Shown here piece by piece: positions 1-7,729 of a DNA stretch of 64,000 nucleotides (its first letter is position 1; each line of letters begins with the position of its first letter). Source of the DNA: CAJBVW01 sp964457335 (lineage in GTDB: Bacteria > Myxococcota_A > UBA796 > SXON01). The notes below the pieces were generated by a model, which did no database searches, had not been told where the DNA came from, and saw only the letters and a program-made list of their open reading frames with translations. A program made the translations under genes and the position numbers. The stretch spans positions 16,444-80,443 of the forward strand of contig CAYWGD010000020.1 of the NCBI GenBank assembly GCA_964457335.1, written 5' to 3'.

Positions 1-1201
1 CGCCCATGTTGTCGCGGTCCAGTCCGTCCGCGTGCAGGCGCAGGTAGTCGAGGAGCAGCAGGTCCTTGCGCAGCCACTCGACGATCTCGGGCGGCGCGTT
101 GGTGCGGGTCGTGGCGTCGGGGTTCATGGCGGCGACGGCCTGCTTGAGCTGGAGCCAGCGGTCCTTGCCGCCGCGGATCATGAAGCGGCGGAACTCGGGC
201 CAGCGCTCGGAGAGCACGACCCAGCACCACTGGGCCTCGGAGAGCTCGCGCATGGCGCGGGCCTCGAGCGTGAAGTCGGCGAGCATCAGCACGCGCCCGG
301 AGAGCCGCTCCAGGAAGCGCGGGATGCCGAGCTGGCGGTGGGAGGCGGCGACGACCAGCGCGTTGAGCGCGTCCTCGCCGAACGCCCGCCGCACGACCAC
401 CTCGTGCGCGCCCAGGTACTTCCGCACGAGCGCGCCGATGCGGCGGATCTCCACCTTCGGCACGGTGACCGCGAGGTCGACCATCTCGTCGAGGATGCGC
501 GTGGCGGCGAGGTCGGAGATGTCGCCCTCGCGCGACCGGATCGCCGCGAGGCTCGCCTCCCGGCCCATCGCGACCACGACGGACACGTCGGCGCCCCCGC
601 TCACGAGGAGCCGCACGCCGTCGAGGAACTGCAGGCGCACGGCCGCCGGGAGCTGGTCGAGATCGGAGATGAAGACGACCAGCCGCCCGCGCTGGCCCTG
701 CCGCACCTGGTCGATCAGCATCACGAAGCCCTTCCGGATGCGATCCACGGGGTCCGCGTCGGTGGGGGTGAGCCCGGTGCCGGCGATGTCGGGCACCGTG
801 CCGTCGAAGCGGAGGCGGTTGAGCTGGCTGACGATGTCGCGGGCGCGGTCGATGTGGGCGTTCTGGCCGCCCGCCGCGCGCGCGATCGTCGCGACGAGGC
901 CGGCCAGGGGGTTCCCCTGCTTGGCGTAGGCCCAGGGGTTGTACCAGGTCGTGAGCGGGTAGACCTCGGGCCCCACGTCGGAGCCGAGCGCCTCGCGCTC
1001 GAGCTCCACGAAGTGCATGCACCGGCGCATGAACTCGTTCTTGCCGGAGCCCGGCGCGCCCTGGACGTGCGCCACCGTCCCCGGTCCCTGCCGGACGAGC
1101 GTGCGGAGGAACGACCGCGCGAGGCGGTCGAAGCCGAGCGCGTCCTCGTTGGGGACGCGGTTGCGCATGTCTCGGGGTGTCAGGGAGTCGGCGATGGGCA
1201 T
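1..1201 (-). CDS. KAP-family P-loop NTPase (C-terminus outside window)
   Basis: Read on the minus strand from ATG at 1201, the frame is open to the window edge (about 400 residues seen). Near residue 41 there is a Walker A motif, GAPGSGKNE. It is followed by a YNPWAYA segment like the conserved aromatic-rich strand of KAP ATPases, and then by a Walker B-like strand, LVVFISDLDQLP. KAP NTPases (Kidins220/ARMS, PifA) couple ATP hydrolysis to remodelling of membrane-associated complexes, and some take part in phage exclusion. No transmembrane segment is seen in the visible part. The gene lies 43 bases after the WHy lipoprotein gene on the same strand. A TAGCAT hexamer sits 6 bases before the ATG, so it may have its own leaderless start. 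Family assignment is fairly sure; the biological role is unknown. Confidence 0.8.
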   Translation of the reverse strand, partial: MPIADSLTPRDMRNRVPNEDALGFDRLARSFLRTLVRQGPGTVAHVQGAPGSGKNEFMRRCMHFVELEREALGSDVGPEVYPLTTWYNPWAYAKQGNPLAGLVATIARAAGGQNAHIDRARDIVSQLNRLRFDGTVPDIAGTGLTPTDADPVDRIRKGFVMLIDQVRQGQRGRLVVFISDLDQLPAAVRLQFLDGVRLLVSGGADVSVVVAMGREASLAAIRSREGDISDLAATRILDEMVDLAVTVPKVEIRRIGALVRKYLGAHEVVVRRAFGEDALNALVVAASHRQLGIPRFLERLSGRVLMLADFTLEARAMRELSEAQWCWVVLSERWPEFRRFMIRGGKDRWLQLKQAVAAMNPDATTRTNAPPEIVEWLRKDLLLLDYLRLHADGLDRDNMG

Positions 1202-1207
1202 GGGGCA

Positions 1208-1213
1208 ATGCTA
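1208..1213 (-). promoter_or_regulatory. -10-like hexamer TAGCAT, KAP gene
   Basis: TAGCAT lies 6 bases before the ATG at 1201 and no Shine-Dalgarno sequence intervenes. This fits the leaderless-start pattern seen at many genes of the window. No clear -35 is visible. Confidence 0.35.
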
Positions 1214-1244
1214 CCCCACCGGCCGGCCCCGCGTCGCGCCGGGG

Positions 1245-2072
1245 CTACCGGCCCTGATCGCGGACGTCGACGTTGCCGCTCTCGTCCACGGAGAGCGGCA
1301 CCACGTCGATGCCCAGGTCCTCGAACGGCGTGTCCACGTCCACGTCCGCCGCGAGGTCGACCTTCAGCGTCTCGCCGCTCGCCGCCGCCGCGATGGCGTC
1401 GATGGCGTCGAGGTAGTCCACGCCGAAGGGGATGTTGACGGTGCGGGTGCTGGCGCCGTCCACCGAGCCGACCTCGTCCACGACGCCGGCGCCGACGCGC
1501 GCGCCGGCGAACTTCATCGTGAAGTCCAGGTTGCGGAAGTCCAGCGCGGAGCCGTGGTCGTTGTCGATCGCCACGTCGATCCCGAAGTCCACGCTCTCGG
1601 CGTCGGCGGACTGGATCTGGAGCTCGCCGAGGTCGAAGGTGGGCGTGCGCAGCGCGGGGAAGCTCCCCTCCTCGTCGAACTCGATGTCCACGGGCCCGAG
1701 GTCGGTGTCGAAGCCGAAGCCGCCCTGGAGCCCGAAGCCGATGAAGTCGAGCCCGCGCGTGGCCTCGACGAGGTCGAAGATGCTCGCGAACGCGAGCCCG
1801 ACGGGGAGCGCGAGCTCGCTCGAGCCCTCGGCGCGGAGCTCGACGCCGTTGGGGTCGTCGCCGGAGATGATCTCCACCCCCTCGAAGCCGAGCGCGTAGT
1901 TGAAGCGGGAGAGCGGGATCCCCACCGGGTTCGGGTTCTCCACGTCGAACACGAAGTCGACGGAGATCTGCTCGAAGTCGAGGTCGGTGAGGTCCAGGCG
2001 GTTGAACTTCACCGTCGGGAGGTAGGGCGAGAGGTCGCCGCCCGTGCAGCCGAGGAGGAGGGCGAGCATCAT
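1245..2072 (-). CDS. LEA14/WHy-type lipoprotein
   Basis: 275 residues. The start ATG at 2072 overlaps the TGA of the upstream M16-like gene (ATGA), which fixes the start and rejects a much longer upstream open frame. The N-terminus MMLALLLGC is a signal peptide ending in a lipobox, so the mature protein is a lipoprotein. The body begins with VKFNRLDLTDLDFEQISVDF and continues with a VENPNP motif. This is the hallmark of the LEA-2/WHy (water stress and hypersensitive response) beta-sandwich, seen here as two related segments (about residues 25-150 and 155-265). Bacterial members are periplasmic or outer-membrane-associated proteins of uncertain, possibly desiccation-related, role. Co-transcription with the neighbouring lipoprotein gene is likely. 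Confidence 0.85.
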   Translation of the reverse strand: MMLALLLGCTGGDLSPYLPTVKFNRLDLTDLDFEQISVDFVFDVENPNPVGIPLSRFNYALGFEGVEIISGDDPNGVELRAEGSSELALPVGLAFASIFDLVEATRGLDFIGFGLQGGFGFDTDLGPVDIEFDEEGSFPALRTPTFDLGELQIQSADAESVDFGIDVAIDNDHGSALDFRNLDFTMKFAGARVGAGVVDEVGSVDGASTRTVNIPFGVDYLDAIDAIAAAASGETLKVDLAADVDVDTPFEDLGIDVVPLSVDESGNVDVRDQGR

Positions 2073-3235
2073 CGGAACAACTCCTGGAAGGTGACCGCCC
2101 GTTGGACGACCGGGACGCCCAGGGATTCGAGATCGCGTGGGGCGTCGGGCGGGAGGACCACGACCGCGTGCACCTCCGCGGGGGTCAGCCACGCGGCGAG
2201 CGAGGCGTCGGGCACGTCCGCGCGGGGGGACGCGGTGACCACGTCCGCGGCGCCGCCCGGGTTGGTGGTGGGCAGCGGGTGGGCGAGGGACGGCCACGGG
2301 TGCAGGGCCAGCAGCGCGTCCGCGAGGGCGCGAGCCGGCGGGATCGTGGCCTCGGGCGCGAGCACGCGGCTCGCCTGCCACAACGGGAACCAGCCGCCGC
2401 CCAACACCTCGCCGAGCACGGCCTCGGGCTCGCGCTCGGGGGGGATCGGCAGGCGCGCGAGGCGGCGCGGCTGGCGGCGGGCGCCGCCCACGACGTCGCC
2501 CGGGGAGAAGGCCGCCGCGGCCATCGCGTCGGCGGCGTCGGGCGGGGCCGGGTGCCCGGCGACGACGCAGCGGCGCCCCTCCGCGTGCACGACCAGCGCG
2601 CGCTCGGGCGGCGGGGGGAGCGTGGCCGCCGGCACCGGCGACTGCGAGAGGCGGGGCGGGAGGGTGGTGAAGGCCCCTGCGTCCACGCTGCTGCCCGAGG
2701 GGACGCCCAGGACCGCCACGCTGCGGACGTACCGGACCTCCTGGAAGCCGGTGACCTCCGCGACGCTCAGCGTGGGCAGCACGGAGAGACGGCCCTCGGG
2801 CGCGTGCCCGTACGGGTGGCCCGCGTACATCCAGGCGTCCCACGCGCGCTCGGCGAGCGCGGCGCAGTCGAGCCCCGCGAGCGCGGCGGCGGCGGCCTCC
2901 CGGGCGGCGGCGACCCGCTCGGTGGTCGGGGACGCGGCGAGCGCGGCGGCGAGCGCGGCGGCGCGGTCCGGGGCGACGCTGAACACCACCACCTCGGGCC
3001 CGACCTCGAACGTGGCGCCCGCGGCGGCCGCCACGGCGTGCGCGGTCACCCACGCGAGGCCCTCGCGGCCGGGGGGATCGTGGGCGCTGCCGGCGCGGAG
3101 CGCGAGGCGGAGCGGCTCGCCCGCGGGCAGGGGCACGGCGCGGACCGGCCCGGCGGCGGCGACGAGCGCGGGGGTCTCCACCGGGGGGTGGTAGGCGCAG
3201 GCCGCCAACAGCACGGCGAAGAGGGAGCGGACCAT
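2069..3235 (-). CDS. M16 peptidase-like lipoprotein, probably inactive
   Basis: 388 residues from ATG at 3235. MVRSLFAVLLAAC is a lipoprotein signal with its Cys at residue 13. The sequence has the Ala-rich alternation of insulinase (M16) domains (LRAGSAHDPPGREGLAWVTA, and a later FQEVRYVRSVAVLGV segment), but no HxxEH zinc motif. If the family call is right, it is a non-catalytic subunit, as in heterodimeric M16 pairs; no active partner is in view. The family assignment rests on overall pattern and is moderate. A TACCCT hexamer ends 7 bases before the ATG, in keeping with a leaderless start of a three-gene minus-strand unit (this gene, the WHy lipoprotein, the KAP NTPase). Confidence 0.6.
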   Translation of the reverse strand: MVRSLFAVLLAACAYHPPVETPALVAAAGPVRAVPLPAGEPLRLALRAGSAHDPPGREGLAWVTAHAVAAAAGATFEVGPEVVVFSVAPDRAAALAAALAASPTTERVAAAREAAAAALAGLDCAALAERAWDAWMYAGHPYGHAPEGRLSVLPTLSVAEVTGFQEVRYVRSVAVLGVPSGSSVDAGAFTTLPPRLSQSPVPAATLPPPPERALVVHAEGRRCVVAGHPAPPDAADAMAAAAFSPGDVVGGARRQPRRLARLPIPPEREPEAVLGEVLGGGWFPLWQASRVLAPEATIPPARALADALLALHPWPSLAHPLPTTNPGGAADVVTASPRADVPDASLAAWLTPAEVHAVVVLPPDAPRDLESLGVPVVQRAVTFQELFR

Positions 3236-3447
3236 CAGCCCCAGGGTAACCGCGGGGGCGCCCGGGCGCGTGGACCGGCCCGGGCCCCCCAAAACAGGGG
3301 GACCCGACGGCCGAGGTCGCGACTTCCCCAGGCCCACCCGGCAAGACCGTCGCGACGCAGTCCGTCCGGCGCGCGAATTCGCCCCCGATCCCCCTACGAT
3401 CCCCTCGGGGTGGCCTCCTCCGGAGTAATGTCGGCGTAACCCCGTGG

Positions 3448-3453
3448 TATGAT
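3448..3453 (+). promoter_or_regulatory. -10-like hexamer TATGAT before the 3487 gene
   Basis: TATGAT matches the sigma-70 -10 consensus at five of six positions and stands out in DNA this GC-rich. It lies 33 bases before the ATG at 3487, which is preceded by a GGGAG site at 3476-3480. No convincing -35 is seen. The rest of the 250-base divergent gap (3236-3486) contains GC-rich inverted repeats but no recognisable gene. Confidence 0.4.
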
Positions 3454-3486
3454 CGTTCGTCCCCGTGCCGAACCCGGGAGTCCTGC

Positions 3487-3858
3487 ATGAACGACCTGCC
3501 GCAGATCGACTTCTCCGTCCCCACTCGAGAGCTGGTGCGCCTCCTCAAGGTCCCGCCCGCCACGCGCAAGGCCCTGCCCGAGAGCGTGCTCTGGCGGGTC
3601 TTCCTGGAGCTCCGCCGCCGCGGCGAGCCCGAGGCCGGGAGCTACTTCATCAACGGGCTGCGCACCCTCCACCGCCGCCGCACCCTCGGCTCCGCCGACC
3701 TCCCGGTCACCGACCACGATCCCGACGCCCACCGCCTCGCCGAGGACCCGTACCTGGCCGAGCTCTGGAAGTCCTACAAGCGCTGCCTCTGCGCGAACCG
3801 CACCGGCCCCGCCGCGCAGCTCCTGCGCGAGGTCGAGCAGCAGATCCAGGCGTCCTGA
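3487..3858 (+). CDS. Hypothetical protein, 123 residues
   Basis: A small soluble basic protein, unrecognised. It has no signal peptide or membrane segment and is predicted to be mostly helical. The start is supported by GGGAG six bases before the ATG and by an upstream TATGAT. The C-terminal half is rich in charged and aromatic residues (ELWKSYKRCLCANR, LLREVEQQIQAS). Codon usage and the ordinary amino-acid mix support a real gene. It stands 154 bases before bioB on the same strand, but nothing links it to biotin synthesis. Confidence 0.6.
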   Translation: MNDLPQIDFSVPTRELVRLLKVPPATRKALPESVLWRVFLELRRRGEPEAGSYFINGLRTLHRRRTLGSADLPVTDHDPDAHRLAEDPYLAELWKSYKRCLCANRTGPAAQLLREVEQQIQAS

Positions 3859-4012
3859 CCGCGCGAGCGCCGCTGGGGGCGTGGGACGCGGCGTGCCGCG
3901 AGCCCGCTCCCGCGGCCTCCGCCCGGACGAGGGAGCCGGCGCTACGGAAGCCCCCGCCCGCGCTGGCTCCGCGCGCCCGCTCGCGCTACTTCGCGGGCCT
4001 GCCGGAGTTCCG

Positions 4013-5071
4013 ATGCGACTGGACTGGTCCGACATCCGCGCCCGCGGCGAGCGTGGCGAGGGCATCTCCGTCGAGGAGGCGCGGGCCATCCTCGCGCTCA
4101 CCGACCCCGCCGAGATCGACCGGCTCTGGGAGACCGCCCAGGCCGTCCGCCACGAGCACAAGGGCAACTTCGTCAACACCTGCGGCATCAGCAACGCGAA
4201 GAGCGGGCGCTGCGCCGAGGCGTGCAGCTTCTGCAGCCAGTCGGCGCACTACACGACCGACGCGCCCAGGTACCAGCTGAAGGACAAGGCCACGCTCGTC
4301 CGGGAGGCCCAGGAGGCCTGGGAGAACGGCGTGCGCGAGTTCTCGCTGGTGGCGAGCGGCCGGGCGATGACGAACAAGAAGGAGCTCGAGACCATCAAGG
4401 ACGCGGTCGCGACGATCCGCGCCGAGACGGGCATGCAGACCTGCGCGTCCCTCGGGCTCATGTCGAAGGAGTCGCTGGCCGAGCTCCGCGCCGCCGGGCT
4501 CCAGAGCGTCCACCACAACCTCGAGACCGCGCGGTCCTTCCACGCGAACATCGTCTCGACGCACAGCTACGACGACGAGGTCGACACCATCCGGGCCGCC
4601 AAGGACCTCGGGATGTACACCTGCTCGGGCGGCATCTTCGGCATGGGCGAGAGCTGGGAGCAGCGGATCGAGCTGGCGATGGAGCTCCGCGAGCTCGACG
4701 TCGACAGCGTCCCGCTCAACTTCCTCAACCCCCGCCCCGGCACCCCGCTCGGCGAGCTCCACGAGCTCACCGCCGAGGACTGCCTGAAGATCATCGCGCT
4801 CTACCGCCTCGTGCTCCCGACGAAGGACCTCATCGTCTGCGGCGGCCGCGCGGTGAACCTCGGCGAGCGCCAGACCGAGATCTTCCGGGCCGGCGCCAAC
4901 GGCGTGATGATGGGGAACTACCTGACCACCGCCGGGCGCAGCGCCGACCTCGACCTCGACATGCTGGAGGCCGAGGGGCTCGTCATCCGGCCCCCGCCGC
5001 ACAAGCCGCACCCGCCGAGCCTCCGTCCGACCGTCCGCGTCGAGGGGACCGACACGAACGGGGTGGCGTGA
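4013..5071 (+). CDS. bioB: Biotin synthase BioB
   Basis: 352 residues. BioB is a radical SAM enzyme that inserts sulfur into dethiobiotin in the last step of biotin synthesis. The radical SAM cluster motif CAEACSFC follows GISNAKSGR, exactly as in BioB. The later TCASLGLM, HHNLETA and TCSGGIFGMGE segments carry the cysteines that ligate the auxiliary [2Fe-2S] donor cluster, and NFLNPRPGTPL is a typical BioB signature. The ATG at 4013 was chosen because it follows GGAG with good spacing and gives family-normal length; upstream in-frame sequence is not BioB-like. The stop overlaps the bioF start (GTGA), so the two genes are translationally coupled. Confidence 0.96.
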   Translation: MRLDWSDIRARGERGEGISVEEARAILALTDPAEIDRLWETAQAVRHEHKGNFVNTCGISNAKSGRCAEACSFCSQSAHYTTDAPRYQLKDKATLVREAQEAWENGVREFSLVASGRAMTNKKELETIKDAVATIRAETGMQTCASLGLMSKESLAELRAAGLQSVHHNLETARSFHANIVSTHSYDDEVDTIRAAKDLGMYTCSGGIFGMGESWEQRIELAMELRELDVDSVPLNFLNPRPGTPLGELHELTAEDCLKIIALYRLVLPTKDLIVCGGRAVNLGERQTEIFRAGANGVMMGNYLTTAGRSADLDLDMLEAEGLVIRPPPHKPHPPSLRPTVRVEGTDTNGVA

Positions 5072-6156
5072 GCCGCTACGCCTCGCTCGCGGCGCGCGCC
5101 CAGGCGGCCCGCGCCGACGGCCTCGCCCGCCGGCTCCGCATGGTGGAGCCGCTCGACGCCACCACCGCCCGCGTGGACGGCCGCGTCGTCACGCTCTTCT
5201 GCTCCAACGACTACCTCGGCCTCGCCGACCACCCCGACGTCGTCGCGGCCTACCGGGGCGGCGGCGCCGGCGGCTCGCGGCTCATCTCGGGCACGCGCCC
5301 GGCCCACCTCGCGCTCGAAGAGGCCCTCGGCGCGCTCTACGGCCGGCCCGCCACGCTGTTCAACAGCGGGTACGCGGCCAACCTCGCGCTGATCACCACG
5401 CTCGTCGGCAAGGGCGATCTCGTCGCCTCCGACGCGCTCAACCACGCCTCGATCGTCGACGCGGTGCGGCTCTCCGGCGCCGAGAAGGTCGTCCTCCCGC
5501 ACGGCTCGCCGGACATCCCCGCCGGCACCCGCCTCGTGGTGGTCGAGGGCCTCTACTCGATGGACGGCGACGTCCTCGACCTCCCCCGCTGGTTCGGCGA
5601 CCACTGGCTCGCCGTGGACGAGTCGCACGCCTTCGCCTGCCTCGGGCCCGGCGGGCGCGGCGCGGCCCTCGCGAAGGGGGTCGTGCCCGACTTCGTCATG
5701 GGCACGCTCGGGAAGGCGGTCGGCGTCGTCGGCGCGTTCGTCATCGGCCCGCCCGAGCTCCGCGAGCTCCTCGTCAGCTTCGGGCGGAGCTTCGTCTACA
5801 CGACGGCGCTCCCGGAGGGCGTCGCCCGCGCCGCGCTGGTCGGGCTCTCCCTCGCGGACGCCGAGCGCCGCGAGCGCCTCGCGCACAACGCCCGCCGCCT
5901 GCGCATCGGGCTCTGGCAGATCGGCGCGCGCGCCCTCGGCGAGGCCCACGTCGTGCCCATCCTCACCGGCGAGCGCACGATGGAGGTCGCCGAGCGGCTG
6001 CTGGCGGCCGGCTACTACGCGCCCGGGATCCGCTGGCCGACCGTGCCGCGCGGGCAGGAGCGCGTGCGCGTCACCGTCAGCGCGGCGCACAACGAGGCGC
6101 AGATCGACGGGCTCGTCGAGGCGCTCGACGCGGCCTTGCGCGGCGTTGCGGCTTGA
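5068..6156 (+). CDS. bioF: 8-amino-7-oxononanoate synthase BioF
   Basis: 362 residues from GTG at 5068, overlapping the bioB stop. BioF is a PLP enzyme (alpha-oxoamine synthase) that condenses L-alanine with pimeloyl-thioester, the first committed step of the biotin ring pathway. FCSNDYLGLADHP, GSRLISGT, NHASIVDA, VVVEGLYSMDGD and VDESHAFACLG are family signatures, and the Schiff-base lysine sits in FVMGTLGKAVG. The C-terminal RWPTVPRGQERVRVTVSAAH is also diagnostic. It is slightly shorter than E. coli BioF (about 385), mainly at the N-terminus. BioD, BioC and BioH are not in the window, and bioA lies 3 kb downstream in its own unit. Confidence 0.95.
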   Translation: MSRYASLAARAQAARADGLARRLRMVEPLDATTARVDGRVVTLFCSNDYLGLADHPDVVAAYRGGGAGGSRLISGTRPAHLALEEALGALYGRPATLFNSGYAANLALITTLVGKGDLVASDALNHASIVDAVRLSGAEKVVLPHGSPDIPAGTRLVVVEGLYSMDGDVLDLPRWFGDHWLAVDESHAFACLGPGGRGAALAKGVVPDFVMGTLGKAVGVVGAFVIGPPELRELLVSFGRSFVYTTALPEGVARAALVGLSLADAERRERLAHNARRLRIGLWQIGARALGEAHVVPILTGERTMEVAERLLAAGYYAPGIRWPTVPRGQERVRVTVSAAHNEAQIDGLVEALDAALRGVAA

Positions 6157-6191
6157 AAGCGCGCCGACAGACGCGCGCGCTCCCGAACAGA

Positions 6192-6197
6192 TAGACG
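6192..6197 (+). promoter_or_regulatory. -10-like hexamer TAGACG before pcp-like gene
   Basis: TAGACG is followed by six bases and then the ATG at 6204. No Shine-Dalgarno sequence is present, which fits the leaderless class described in the findings. Confidence 0.35.
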
Positions 6198-6203
6198 GTC
6201 CCG

Positions 6204-6740
6204 ATGTCGTCGCGGCGCGCGCTCGTCACGGGCTTCGGCCCCTTCCTCGAGGTCACGGACAACCCGTCGGGGCGGGTGGCGCGCGCGGTGGACGGGCGCT
6301 CGATCGGCGGCGTCGACATCGCCGGCCACGAGCTCCCCGTCACCTTCGGCGGCGGCCCCGACCGGGCGGTGGCGCTCGCCGAGGCGCTCGACGCGCACGT
6401 GGTGATCGGGCTGGGCGTGGACCGCCGCACCACCACCGTGGACGTCGAGACGCGCGCCTACAACGTCGGCGCCGGCCTCGACGTCGAGGGCCGCACGCTC
6501 CGCGCGCTCCATCCCGAGGGCCCGCCGCTCGTCTACGCCAACATCGACGCCGCCGCCTTCGCCGCCGCGCTCGGCGGCCGCGTGGACGACGACGCCGGGC
6601 GCTACGTCTGCAACGCCTGGCTCTACCGGGTCGGCCTCGCGCTCATGCCCCGGCGGCTCGTGGTGTTCGTGCACCTCCCGCGTGACGGCATGGACCCCGA
6701 GCGGCTCGTGACCGCGATCGGCGCGGTGTTCGGGGGCTGA
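6204..6740 (+). CDS. pcp: Pyroglutamyl-peptidase I family protein (C15)
   Basis: 178 residues, a little shorter than the usual 200-215. Pcp removes N-terminal pyroglutamate from peptides in the cytoplasm. VTGFGPFLEVTDNPSGRVA is the family N-terminus. The catalytic triad can be seen as the Glu region after GLGVDRRTTTVDVE, the Cys in GRYVCNAWLY and the His in VVFVHLP. The shortening is in the C-terminal helix region. A TAGACG hexamer lies 6 bases before the ATG and there is no ribosome-binding site, so the mRNA may be leaderless. A strong hairpin follows the stop. Confidence 0.88.
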   Translation: MSSRRALVTGFGPFLEVTDNPSGRVARAVDGRSIGGVDIAGHELPVTFGGGPDRAVALAEALDAHVVIGLGVDRRTTTVDVETRAYNVGAGLDVEGRTLRALHPEGPPLVYANIDAAAFAAALGGRVDDDAGRYVCNAWLYRVGLALMPRRLVVFVHLPRDGMDPERLVTAIGAVFGG

Positions 6741-6755
6741 TCCGTCCGGGCGCGC

Positions 6756-6775
6756 CCCCGGCGAAGACGCCGGGG
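6756..6775. terminator. GC hairpin between convergent genes
   Basis: A perfect 8-bp stem (CCCCGGCG/CGCCGGGG) with AAGA loop lies 15 bases after the pcp-like stop and faces the convergent glyoxalase gene. It has no T-run, so if it terminates it is not a classical intrinsic terminator. Confidence 0.45.
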
Positions 6776-6915
6776 TCGGTCCCCTGCGGGCTCGGCGCGG
6801 CGCGCCTCGGTCGTCCGGCTGTGCGCCGGCCGACCGGCGCGGGCCTGCACACAGCCCCGTGGTGGCCGCCCCGCGTGGCCCGCGCCGCCCTCCGGGCACC
6901 TCGCGCGGCACGGGC

Positions 6916-7014
6916 GGGCTCGACGCAGTCCGGGTCGATGCCGTCGTCGGCCACGTCGACGGCGGGCACGGAGACGGACGGGTCGGCGTCGTCGCAGATC
7001 CACCGGGCGGCCAG
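6916..7014 (-). pseudogene. Possible remnant of a MopE-type metal-binding repeat
   Basis: Immediately after the stop of the glyoxalase-like gene, the same minus frame continues with WICDDADPSVSVPAVDVADD and then GIDPDC. This resembles the DGIDNDC-type putative metal-binding motif of MopE-like secreted proteins common in Myxococcota. No start codon, signal peptide or second motif copy is present. It reads as a decayed fragment or as chance similarity. Confidence 0.25.
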
Positions 7015-7728
7015 CTACTGCAACACCCCGAACACCGCCCCCGTCGGATCCGCGAGCAGCACGAAGCGCCCGGTCTCCTCCGTCTCGACCACCGGCGCCA
7101 CGAGCCGGCCGCCGAGCGCCTCGGCCCGGGACGCGGCGTCGTCGGGATCGCCGCCCACGAACGGCACCCACGCCGGCGGCACCGCGCCCGGCGCCGCGAG
7201 GATGGACGCGACCGGGAGCCCGTTCACCCGGAGCACCCAGCCCGACCCGAGCGCGCCCATGTCGCTCGGCCCGACCGCGTACCCGAGCGCCCGCGCGTAG
7301 AAGCCGCGCACGGCGTCGTCCTCGGTGCGGAGCTCGTCCCACACGAACGCGCCGGGCCCCACGGGCGCCCCCCGCGCCGCGCCCGAGACGAGCCCGAGCA
7401 GCGCGCCGTCGGGGTCCGCGAGCACCGCGAAGCGCCCCTCCCCCGCGTCGGTCGGGGGGTGGAGCGGCATCGCGCCGAACGCGGCGGCCTTGCCGAGGAC
7501 GCGCTCCACCTCGGGCACGTCCACGTAGCCGAGCCAGTGCGCGGGCCAGCCGAGCTCGGGGTCGAGCGCGACGATGCCCGCCACGGCCTCGGCCCCGCGC
7601 CAGAAGCGGCCGGAGCGGCAGCTCCAGCCGAAGAGCTCGCCGTAGAACCCCGCCGCGGCGGCGGGGTCCGTCGACATCAGGTCGTGCCACACGAAGGCGC
7701 CCGTGCGCCCCGCGGCGACCTCCGCCAC
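7015..7728 (-). CDS. Two-domain glyoxalase/VOC-family protein
   Basis: 237 residues with two tandem VOC (betaalphabetabetabeta) modules. The first is about residues 10-115 (GAFVWHDLMSTDPAAAAGFY ... GRFAVLADPDGALLGL) and the second about 125-237 (GAFVWDELRTEDDAVRGFY ... GRFVLLADPTGAVFGVLQ). Such proteins are typically small-molecule binding or modifying enzymes annotated as glyoxalase or bleomycin resistance; the substrate is unknown. Start is GTG at 7728, one base after the ATP sulfurylase stop, so it is the second gene of the sat unit and probably translated by coupling. Confidence 0.85.
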   Translation of the reverse strand: MAEVAAGRTGAFVWHDLMSTDPAAAAGFYGELFGWSCRSGRFWRGAEAVAGIVALDPELGWPAHWLGYVDVPEVERVLGKAAAFGAMPLHPPTDAGEGRFAVLADPDGALLGLVSGAARGAPVGPGAFVWDELRTEDDAVRGFYARALGYAVGPSDMGALGSGWVLRVNGLPVASILAAPGAVPPAWVPFVGGDPDDAASRAEALGGRLVAPVVETEETGRFVLLADPTGAVFGVLQ

Positions 7729-7729
7729 G

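Noticed and set aside
32..1438. Long plus-strand frame opposite the KAP gene
   Set aside because: Its composition is typical of the antisense of a GC-rich gene (many Val, Glu, Arg, His), and the minus strand has clear Walker motifs.
1245..3569. A 774-codon minus frame covering both lipoprotein genes
   Set aside because: Only its end (from 2072) has natural protein features. The front part is Arg/Pro/Gly-rich and antisense-like, and the M16-like lipoprotein gene uses another frame there.
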